From: Danio rerio
Taxonomy: Eukaryota; Chordata; Actinopteri; Cypriniformes; Danionidae
Direction of reading: 5' to 3'
Assembly (NCBI RefSeq): GCF_049306965.1
Contig: NC_133197.1
Coordinates: forward strand, 7,834,001-7,898,000
DNA length: 64,000 bases
The notes below the pieces were generated by a model, which saw only the letters and a program-made list of their open reading frames with translations, made no database searches and was not told the DNA's origin. Positions 48,473-58,900 of the stretch are shown piece after piece (positions within the stretch are counted from its first letter, which is position 1; each line of letters starts with the position of its first letter). The translations under genes and the position numbers were made by a program.

Positions 48473-49292
48473 TACAACGGGAAAAATAAGTATTAAACAC
48501 ATCACCATTTTTCTCAGAAATGATTTATAAAGGTTCTGTTGACTTGATACAGGTAAAAGTATTGAACACATGGAAGGAGGTGTAGAAAGCCAAGACAGCA
48601 GCTGAAATCTCTCAGTTATTATTCAGCAACCTTCGGCCATTCATCATTGTAAGTAAATATTAGCTGCTTCAGTCCAACATCTGCATTAGCAGGATGATGA
48701 AGGTGTGACGAGAGCATCTTGACTTACATGTTTGTGTAGTCATTGTGTGTTGTGGAGCTTGTGGGTTTGTTTTGACAGCTGGCCATGTGCTTCACTGTCC
48801 GCATGTTCATTTTCCCTGCCTTGTTGTTCCGTTTGTTTATCAATTAGCGATCCTCACTTTCACCTTTTGCTGCTTGATTTTCTCCCCTATTTAGTTAGCT
48901 TTCGTTTTAGCCTTCTGAATGATAATTTTGTATTTTTGTAATATAATTGAGTATTTTTGTTGATTTTTGAAAGGAATAAATTTGTGTTCACCTGCAAATT
49001 AAATCTGGGATATTTTTCCCTGACAGAAGGTGAAAAAGTTAGACATTTTAGCAAGACAATGATCCAAAACACAGCAAGCAAACTCTCAAACGCTTCCAGA
49101 GAAAGAAATTAAAGCTAGAATGGTCCAGCTAATCACCTGACTTTATATAAAGTATTAAATACATTTCAATTGTTTTATCTTTATATTTGTACTGTTTGGG
49201 TTTTAAGAAAATCTGGTTTAATTCCATGTCAACAGCTCCTTTAGAAAGATTATTTCCAGGAAAAACATGACATGTTCAATACTTATTCATTC
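48473..49292 (+). mobile_element. Degenerate Tc1-like transposon
   Basis: The left end acaacgggaaaaataagtat and the inverted-like right end catgttcaatacttatt match Tc1-type termini. From 49052 the frame reads QDNDPKHSKQTLKRFQRKKL then EWSS, stop, SPDF. This is the second catalytic Asp region and the Glu region of Tc1 transposase, with an in-frame stop and most of the gene missing. The element is dead. Confidence 0.8.
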
Positions 49293-49435
49293 ACAGACGC
49301 ATACAGTGGGAAAATAAGTGTTGGCGTGTGCATGTGTCTGGTGAATGGCACGGTGATTAACCAGAAACATTAATAACTCCATGACCAAAACATTTCCAAT
49401 TCCCGAGCTGAATAAACAAGTTTATTTCGTATCTG

Positions 49436-49542
49436 GCACATTGGCCTTGACAGTGCTGATATCTGTGTGATTCAAACACCTGTATGCATCCAAAAACCTG
49501 TTTTTGCCTAGCGCTGTGAATATTTCTGGGCATACATATATA
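49436..49542 (+). promoter_or_regulatory. Elastase D proximal promoter
   Basis: TATATA is at 49537-49542, 54 bp before the ATG. CACCTG is at 49477-49482 within atctgtgtgattcaa... gtatgcatccaaaaacctg, the elastase-specific block. Confidence 0.75.
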
Positions 49543-49590
49543 GAGATGATGGAGACGTTTAGAGACCAAACGTCTAGAAAGACTAGAAAC

Positions 49591-52500
49591 ATGCTGAGAA
49601 TCCTGCTGTTGAGTGTGCTGGCGACATTAGGTAAGACGATTCTCTCTTTCTCAGGAGAAAAATCACAAATCTGTTTGTAAATTGTTTTTTTTTTTGTTTT
49701 TTTTTTTTGTTTTTTGTTTTTTTACAATCCAGTGCTGGCTGAGCCCAGATATTTGGAAGATATAGACATTGAGGGAAGGGTTGTTGGTGGAGAGGTGGCA
49801 AAACCCAACTCCTGGCCTTGGCAGGTAAAACACTTTTGACAATAAATCAAAGAAAATATTAATTTATTAAAGCAATATTTATTAAATATCAATATCTATT
49901 AACTAAGTGGACATGGTTGTTTCAGGTTAATGCAATCAAGCTGTCAATCCGTTTTATATTAGCAGTTTAATCATTAAATGAAGGTTAAACATTTTCACCA
50001 ATTTGACTAAAGTTATAGTGAGGTTCTGTTATGGTATTTTGACATTTTCTAGGCATATCAATAGAACATGGTTGGTTTATAATATTAATTTTTAGTTATT
50101 ACTTGTTTTAGAATGCTTGCAGAGTGATAAAACAATAATTTAGTGTTTGTTTAACCAATATTTTAAAAACACGTCTGAAAATTTGAAGGTACAGATAATA
50201 ATATTGATATAGCTTTAAGGTTAGCTCACCCCAAAATAAATTAAAATTTATTCATTCCCTCACTATCATTTCATTTCCAACCTATACAACCTGTTTGGAT
50301 GTGTGAATAAAAGTGTGTAAATAGGATTAGACAGGAAAGGACAGACTCAAAATAAACTTTATTATCTCGTTTAAGCAAACTAAAACTGCAACAAGCAATC
50401 AAATTTCTTCTGAAAACTAAACTGTTTAATCAATATGGATTTATCTATTAATTTATCTATTGTCTCTTTGCATATTTTTAAAGCATCCCATTTTGGTGTA
50501 AATAAACATTCAGTAAAGAGATTGAAATCTTTCAGATGTCATGAAAGTGTATCTGTGTTTTTGTTCAGTCTTATGAGTCGAAATATTTCATGATGGAGAA
50601 TAATCGATGACAGAAATTTCACTTTGAGGTGACATTAATTGGAATATTAGCAAAACAAGCTACTACCATTTTTTTTTTTTTTTTGTTAACTGAAAACATG
50701 TTTATGAAACAGAAACCGGCTGGTGATTGAAAACCTTAAGAGGTGCTCATGTTGTAATTGCCAATACAAGCCTTCTCAAATCAGGTTGGTGGGTGTCAGA
50801 CCAATGGGATTACATTGGGGTCGTGACCCGAATTTAAACTGGGCTTGTTGCAGAAAAAACACTGTTAGAGCACCCCTCGGAGCAAGTTGGTGGTTGTCTG
50901 TCAGGGTTAAACTTGGCTACAGTCATCATAGCTCTACCATTATGGCCATAAATGGCAGAATAAATCATCTGAAGCTGTATTTTTACAAAAAATTTGTCCA
51001 AAAAGTTATTTTTAATCAATTTTAATATACTATTTCAAATTGAAATGGATTTTTCCAGTTTCCCCCTAAAATGTCTAACTAAAATGTATGACTTTTACAC
51101 AGATCTCTCTCCAGTATCTGTCTGGAAGCAGCTACTATCATACCTGTGGTGGATCTCTGATCAGACCAGGATGGGTGATGACCGCTGCCCACTGCGTTGA
51201 CAGGTTATGATTCCTTGACTTTCTGTTTGTAAATGTTAAGAAAACATTCACATATTAAATATACAACAATACCACTCCTATAAGACAAAATCAAAGCAAA
51301 TAGGATGAAGGAGAATATAAAGACTTTACCTGTGTTTGTCTGAATGTGTTTCCTGTGCAGTCCTAGAACTTGGCGCGTTGTCTTGGGTGACCATGACATC
51401 TACAACCATGAGGGTCGCGAGCAGTATATAAGTGTCAGCCGTGCTCATATCCACCCCAACTGGAACAGCAACAGTTTGTCTTCTGGGTGTGTAAACATAC
51501 ATTACTCTGGCAGTGGTTGACTCTTTATAAACCCTGTACCTCGTCTGTGTCCGACAAATTTTCAGTATGTGAATCATTTCTGGAAAAATGAAAGTGCCCA
51601 CTGATAATCACAAATCACATCTTTATAAACTAAAGTTATGCAGGCTGTACCAATCTTATAACAGAAAGGATTAGTATTGAGTATCAGTAATGAGTTGTTA
51701 GTTCGGCAAGTGACAGGACCAATGATTGACAGCTGATGGTAGGGCTGTCTTCACGAACATATACATTTCATACACCTCTCTAATTTTTGGGAAAAGAGTA
51801 AACTGTATATTACCCTGTGTCTCTGGGTACCTGTTGTCTGCATTGCAAGTCCCGTACAAGCACATTTCCACCACTTTTCATGTTAATCTCCAGTGAAACT
51901 CTACAACATTTAGCCAGAAAAAAATGGTGGACAGTTATGCGGAACAGAATATCAGAGTTTTGAGGGCTCTGACTTGCTGTCAATCAATCTGACCATCAAG
52001 ACTCAATTATTTAAACATGAACATCTATGATTACTGTCTGTTCTGTTTTCTCAGATATGACATTGCTCTTCTGGAACTGTCCAGCGATGCTTCTCTGAAC
52101 TCATATGTGCAGCTGGCCGCACTGCCACCCTCTGGACAGGTTCTCCCCAACAACAACCCTTGTTACATCAGTGGCTGGGGCCGCACGCAGAGTAATTTTG
52201 ACTTAATACAAATCAGCCTAAAATCAATTGTATTTACTGACCTCCATTGACTTTGCTTGTCTCATGGATGTGATCTTTATGCAGCTGGTGGGTCACTCTC
52301 TGCCGAGCTGAAACAGGCATATCTGCCCGTGGTGGACCACGATACTTGTTCCCGCAGCGATTGGTGGGGAAGCACTGTGAAGAACACCATGATTTGCGGT
52401 GGCGATGGCACTCTTGCAGGATGTCATGTGAGAAAGACTGACTCTTAAACTGATTATGAACTGTTTGGCAAGTCATTTGATTTTGTGTCTTCTGTTTTTT

Positions 52501-52761
52501 TTTTTTTAGGGTGACTCTGGCGGTCCTCTGAACTGTCAGGTCAGCGGTCAGTATGTCGTCCATGGTGTGACCAGCTTTGTGTCATCAGCAGGTTGCAATA
52601 CCAACAAGAGACCAACAGTCTTCTCTCGTGTCTCTGCCTACATCAGCTGGATTAATGATGTGAGTACTATCCATTAGCTTGTATTTACTTTAGAATTAAC
52701 AATTTACGAGTCTATTAATGAGCTTGTGCTGTTTTGTTTGTTTCAGGTCATTGGGAAATGA
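49591..52761 (+). CDS. cela1: Elastase D: chymotrypsin-like elastase 1 zymogen
   Basis: Secreted pancreatic elastase of 267 residues. Exons: 49591-49630, 49733-49824, 51103-51203, 51361-51486, 52055-52191, 52285-52427, 52510-52659, 52747-52761. The start is [20 protein letters not shown]; activation is at EGR|VVGG. His57 (TAAHCVD), Asp102 (GYDIALL) and Ser195 (GDSGGPLNC) are present, with Val216 (VTSFV) and Thr226 (RPTVF). Residue 192 is His, with the exon 6 donor CAT|gtgaga as in B and C, but the GDSGGP motif is normal. It ends VIGK then TGA; a poly(A) signal lies at 52820-52825. It looks fully functional. Intron 2 contains a degraded TRIM-like LTR element. Confidence 0.95.
50735..50912 (+). 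mobile_element. Degraded TRIM-like LTR element (fossil)
   Basis: Two LTR-like ends are recognisable by comparison with 60179-60578: one ending gggattaca (about 50814) followed by a PBS-like ttggggtcgtgacccg, and a second with ctcggagcaagttggtgg and cagggtta (to about 50912). It is shorter and much more diverged than the copy at 60 kb, so older, and it is broken. It is non-coding. Confidence 0.5.
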
Positions 52762-53027
52762 GATAATTGAAAGACAAACATCATGTTTAAATTTCAACAT
52801 TTGCATTTGCCAGAAACACAATAAACATCATCTAACGTTGAATTGCTTTTAAATAATTTATAAGATCATTTATCTCTTTATTATTTATATTTTTAGATTA
52901 GAGTTCAAAAAAAGAGACAGTTCTGGGGGCAAAAACTAATCATCAGTTGGCTGGTTTTTGTCCGGGGGAGCTTGAAGTGCCAGTCTGTGAGAGGAGTCCT
53001 TAGGAATACTGCATGCTTGGTTTAGAC

Positions 53028-53901
53028 CAGGGCTGTTTCTCAATTCCAAGAACGCAGAGAACAGACTTGCGTTCTTGTGGAGATCGGTCTTGCCAGGTGT
53101 GCTCGGAAGAACGAACTCAGGAGACCGCGAGGGCAGAGAATGCGTCCTTTGAGAAATGGGATGCTGCGTTTTTCCTGATGGTCACATGACCTTCAGGCGT
53201 TTTAAATGGAACATATTTAAACATTACAGCACTCATACAACGATTTATTGTTGTCCCCCTTTTCAAAATATATACTTTGCATAAAAACATTATAAATATA
53301 CTCTGCACAATATAAATAAAACAGATTTTAATACGAATTTCAGTAAACAAACACCCTTAATGTGTTTATTCCTTTATTAAGATATTCATGTTAATGTTTA
53401 CTTTCACCGTTTCATTTAGGGAAACTCCTGAGGTAAATAAGTGACATCTCTGAACTTTAATAATAAATCTAAATAAAATGCTGCGCTTCCCACCTCCAGT
53501 CGCAATGACTTCTGGGACTTCCAGAGCGAGTTCGCTGCTGAAGTCTTCATCAGTGCGTCCTCGATATCAAGATCACATCCGGGAAGTTTCACTCGTCCTC
53601 AGTACTTGCGGTCTTGAGTATTGGAACTGAACTTAGGCAGCTGATGATGACAATACACGAGAACACGAGGATGCAAGACCGCTGAAGAACGCATATTGAG
53701 AAACAGCCCTCGAGTGGGCAAACCTGGTCCTGGAGGGCTGGTGTCCTGAAGAGTTTAGCTCCAACACTAATCAAACACACCTGAACATGCTAATCAGTGT
53801 CTTTAAGATTACTGGAAATCTATAAGCAGGTGTGTTTGATTAGAGTTGGATCTAAACTGTGCAGGACACCGGCCCTCCAGGACCGAGTTTGCCCACCCCT
53901 G
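53028..53901. mobile_element. Composite of two hAT elements
   Basis: The whole block is flanked by a perfect 8-bp duplication gtttagac (53020-53027 and 53902-53909). It holds one element with ends cagggctgtttctcaattcc and tattgagaaacagccct (53028-53710), and a relative of the 195-bp family (53711-53901; gtgggcaaacctggtcctgg ... gtttgcccacccctg). Neither codes for protein. The arrangement suggests one inserted at the edge of the other. Confidence 0.75.
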
Positions 53902-53909
53902 GTTTAGAC

Positions 53910-54205
53910 AGTATTTCTTCTGGATGTCCTCGGTGGCTGGAAGTGTGGTTCCTGTGGTTCGTTGGGCAGTTATCACCACCCGCTGCAGTGCCTTACACTC
54001 AGCAACAGAGCAGCTTCCATACCAGATATTAAGCTGGTTCTTCTTAAATTACCTTAGGAAAAAGAAGCACTAGTGAATCTTCTTGACCAGGCTGGAGGTG
54101 TTGGCAGTCCAGGACAGATCCTTTGAGATGTGGGTTCCCATGATCTTGAAGGATGAGACAGGTTCAATAGCCATCCCATGGATGTGAATAGGATCGTGTG
54201 AGCCT
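53910..54205 (-). mobile_element. LINE reverse transcriptase C-terminal fragment
   Basis: On the - strand the sequence reads HIHGMAIEPVSSFKIMGTHI, then SKDLSWTANTSSLVKKI. After breaks it continues with WYGSCSVAECKALQRVVITA. These match the region after the RT palm domain of jockey/L2-like fish LINEs. It has several stops and is truncated at both ends. Confidence 0.75.
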
Positions 54206-55800
54206 AGTTAAATCAGCAAAACTGTAAATTAAATCAGAAAGGCATTCATTAATTTTTCTTTCAGAGTTATTAGAGTAACTAAACTATTCTTACTTTAGCC
54301 ATATCAGCTTTTTTTTAGCCATACCAACATCTTGTTGAAAAGCCTATTGTTATTAGCGTAGCAATGCATTTAAGCATTTAAGATCAAACAGAACAGAATA
54401 GAAGAAGTTTTTGTTGGTCAATGCTAAATTTCAGGCAATGCTTTGTATTTCTGCTGCATACATTTAAATCAGGGGTCTGAAGTCAAATTAAGTTTTGTAC
54501 ATTAGCATGAAAGTCTGTACAGTTACATTACAGCATATTTTAAGCAAAAATAAGCTGTCCACTAGAGGACAGACATGGGATATAAATGCCAGCAGTACAC
54601 AGACGAGCATTGCTGTATGCATTATGACCACCTGCCTCATGTGGTAATATGTCAGTCCTCTATGTCAAAACAGTTACGAACCACTGAGGCACAGGACTTG
54701 TGGTTTTTGAAAGTAAGGTTTGAAAATGATGACCACAGATGCTTGATATCCTTTATGCTGCAAGGTGAGGCCGATATAGATCAAACTTGTTGGCCAGCCA
54801 ATCCAACTCATGCTCTGCTGGACTAAGATTTGGGGAATGTTGAGCATTAATCTGCCATGGGCACACGCCAGTTTGATGTTTTGACTGTGCACTGTGGTTT
54901 GAAAAAAACATATTCCAATTTAACACAAAGCACCTTGTTGTCTACATGCACTACCATGTTGTTTTCCAGCTCTATTTGCATGGTTATGGTGGTCTTTAAG
55001 TATACCTATTCTGTTGTGGTGGAATCAACTCTGGCCCCCTCTGCCATGGTGGTTTCCAGCTTCACCCCCTTTCTGTGGTGGCCTGCAACTGTGCCTACTC
55101 TGTCATAAGCCATGTTTCCATCCAAACATGTGAATAAAATCTATGTGCAAACATGTAATATCACATAAAAGATTTGCAAATACTGCAGCATTCCTATCCA
55201 ACGAGTCAAAGAAAAAAGAAATCGTCACTTCCTGATAATCTGGCACCACATAACAAAAAGAAAAAAGGAATTTGCAACTGTAGGTGAAGCTGCATGAGTC
55301 TTTTCCTTATTTAATAAATTAAATGCACCTAAGAAGACAATGCCGACACATGCTCACTAGCTTCAATCTGATTGCATTACTTGTCATATCCATGTAGGAC
55401 ACCACTCTACCAGCTTTTTGCCCTCTCATTCTGCCCTTGCCCCTGTGAAATCATTTGTTTACCCAAATACTTCTTTAAAATTACTTCTTGACATAATCAG
55501 CAAAGATGTGAGTGGTCCAATTGAGTCCCAAATGGCATTAGCCCTCTGCAAGACTCTTCCTTATAACAGAGAGATCAAATTGGCCAATTTGGTTTGACCC
55601 TTGTGAAATGGTTTGGGCACTGAAGTAAAAACCCACTGTATTCCTTTGCCCCAGTAAGTATTTTCGTCCTCTGTTAGACTAGTGGTCAGTTGGTACAATG
55701 ATTGGGGAAGTTGATGAATTTCAGAGGTCCTGAGGATTGCTTGGGTCCATGTTTGTGACCGGTGTTATTTGATATATGACCAAAAGATTGCTGAACCTTG
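54206..55800. other. Intergenic DNA before elastase E, nothing firmly recognised
   Basis: About 54940-55090 has loosely repeated words like ctctgccatggtggtttcca, suggesting an old minisatellite. Remaining short ORFs (83 codons or fewer) show no family. No exon with splice context was found. Confidence 0.4.
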
Positions 55801-55827
55801 AGTCATATACTGTAAACATGATTATTC

Positions 55828-55930
55828 ATGGCCTTGGCAGTGGTGAAATCTGTGTGAACCGCACATCTGTGGGCGAAAAAAAAAAAAAAACCTGTTCTGT
55901 CCAGCTTGTGAATGACTGCGAGTATATATA
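55828..55930 (+). promoter_or_regulatory. Elastase E proximal promoter, E-box variant
   Basis: TATATATA is at 55923-55930, 52 bp before the ATG. The conserved block gccttggcagtggtgaaatc is intact. Where the other four genes have CACCTG, this one has cacatctg, leaving CATCTG (55864-55869), a weaker E-box. A poly(A) run follows the block. Confidence 0.7.
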
Positions 55931-55981
55931 CATACAGTATATGGACAATGGTTAAGTTCAGAAAGTCCAGACAGACTGGAA

Positions 55982-58900
55982 ATGCTGAGGATCCTGTTGT
56001 TGAGCACGTTGGCTGCTTTGGGTAAGATGTTTCTCTTTATCCATTGAGAAAACCCTAGAATCAATAGCATTTAGCTTAAATTTTACATTATGTACGATAT
56101 GATGTCTATGAATCTATATGAGCTCAAGCTAGGATCTTAGTATGTCTACATATGTTTGTGTGTCAGCACTGGCTGAGCCCAGATATCTGGAGGATCTGGC
56201 CATTGAGGAGAGGGTTGTTGGTGGAGAGGTCGCAAAACCCAACTCCTGGCCCTGGCAGGTACGATATTTTAACTCAGCTAAACTTTTAAAACTCACTATC
56301 TTTCCCGTTTTGATGGTTTATTTCCACAGCAAAGTGAGACAGGGTTAAGGTCCTGTTCATTGTACAATAGAAAATGTGTTGCTGTGTTATTAAATGAGCA
56401 TTACTTAAACATTACATACTTGTACGTTTCTCTTAAAGTGACACATGAAACCTCTTTAAATGTCTGTAATGCAAATGTTTGGCACATTATATAAGTAATT
56501 AATTTCTAACTGGGACTTTTTATCAATAAACCACAAGAACCACACACAGATAGCGTGATGCCAAGACAGCATCTGAAGCTCCAATGAATTACAATAGATT
56601 TCTAACTAAAATCACCATCATTTTCTCAGATCTCTCTCCAGTTTCTGTCTGCCTTAGACTACTTTCACACCTGTGGTGGGACTCTGATCAGACCAGGATG
56701 GGTGTTGACTGCCGCCCACTGCGTTGACATGTAACGATCTGTGGGGTTTTCTGTTTGTAGATGCTAAGAATCATCATTTCTAAAATTGAGACACTGAGAA
56801 AATGAAGAGAGCACCTTTAAGACAAATAGGAAATAATATATCAATATGCGCACACTAGTTTGCTGACTCTACCTGTGTTTATCTGAATGTGTTTCTTGTG
56901 CAGCCCGAGAAATTGGCGTGTTATCTTGGGAGACCATGACATCACTAAACACGAGGGTCATGAGCAATCGTTGACTGTCAGCCGTGTTTATATCCACCCC
57001 AACTGGAACACCGACAGTGTGTCTTCTGGGTGAGTGAACAAACTTGCATAAGTTATCAAGGAAACACATTTGCCAGATAAATTCCAGCATGCACATCAAA
57101 ATGGTCAAGTAATTTTGATTTACCTGATTAAGTGATAACAAAAATTAAGGCAATTGAATGCCATTAATGGACCAACCAGCAGATCAACCACAATGTGAAA
57201 TATCTGAAATGTTGTTTGGTCATTCTAAAATCCCTCAGCCAAAGTTTGTCATAAAAGTGGGACAATGTTATTACCTCCAGAACTGTCCTGAACATCTGTG
57301 GTCCCAAAGAGTGTCTTCTGCCTCCAAAAGCCATCACGTGATCATTGCATTTCGTCTTCTGAGGGAGAAGTGTTATATTAAACAAGAAAAAAAGACTCTC
57401 AGTGGCTTCTCATACTGCAGCAAATTCCAATTTTCTTCGCTAGTTTATCAGGAAGAGACGATTTTGTTCTCTTCGACTTATTGGATGGAATTGTTGCTAT
57501 ATTTGCAAGATTTTAAATTCTAGCTTTGCACAGGTTTAAATCAGTGACGGATTTATGAATTTAGGCGATCGCCCAGGGCAGCATCTTACTGAGGGTGGCA
57601 CGGGCAGATGATGCAAAACAAAAAACATGCCCCAGTAAAAATCATCTGTGTAAGCTTTGAGAGATACAATTTACTTTATGCAAATGTATTAATTTAGAGT
57701 GGTAATCCCAGAATAAAAAATAGGGGCCATTTGGCATCTTTTGCAAGCACAAGTTTGTTATTCTCTATGTACAACCAAAACAGTAAAGCAAACTGACGCA
57801 TGCACGCGCGCAGAAAACGATTTCAGCGCACTTCACACAAGCTTCTGCTCGTTTACATGTACCCGATAAAATATGCACCGCTCATGCTCTTTGAAACCAG
57901 GGTAAAGGCCTTTTCTGTAATTTTTTTGACACGAGATGTTAACAATTGACGAAACTGAAGCTTATAATTTGATGATGATCTTATTTTGACTAAGCATGAA
58001 ACAGAAAGAAGGCATCGAGTCAGGAAGGTAAGACTGAATAACATGAATTCTCTGCCTTGAGTCGGGTCTAAAATGAACAGATAATTGTTTAAAACATATA
58101 TTGTTTGTATTCTATTGTTGTCATAATTAATGTAATATATTTCTTAAGTGATTCTAGCATATCACTCCAGTTTACATTGTCTTTATATTGCTTTCCAGTT
58201 ACATTTAGGATTGTTTACTGCTATTTATAATAATAATAATAGTTTAATTATAACATTAATAATAATTGTATTTATAATAAATACAAATATTTTAATAATT
58301 CCAATTCAGGTTTTGTCCATATTTTACCCAAAATTTGGTCAAAACAACAATTTTTTTTTTTTAGATTGTACGTTTAACTAGATGGTTTTGAAGAAGGAGG
58401 GTAGGGGGCAGGAGTTGATTGGCATATACTGTAAGGGGTGATTCACCAAGGGTGCCATTTAAGCTAGTTCCACCACTAGGTTTAATTCCACATCTTTGAA
58501 TGGAAGCATAGTTAATTACACTTTACATGAATGTACCTTTCTAAAATACCCATGTAAAATAATGATCGGCTTAACAATTCAACACAAAAAATGTTTGATG
58601 CTCTTTAAAAAGTTTTATTCTTATCAACTAATTGCACAATTCAGCAATTAACAATAACATTTGACATGTCTAAGATTTACAATTACACCTTACACAATGC
58701 GACAAAATTAATTGTACAGAATTGTAGATTTAACTTACCAAGTTCTAGCACCCATTATAGCATCAGATATTAAAATGCAGACTGTTCTGTGTTTCTCAGA
58801 TATGATATTGCTCTTCTGCAACTGTCCACCGATGCCACGCTGAACTCATATGTGCAGTTGGCCACACTGCCACCCGCTGGACAGGTTCTGCCCCACAACA

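Noticed and set aside
53117-53350. 77-codon frame on the - strand
   Set aside because: It lies within a non-coding hAT element and shows no family resemblance.
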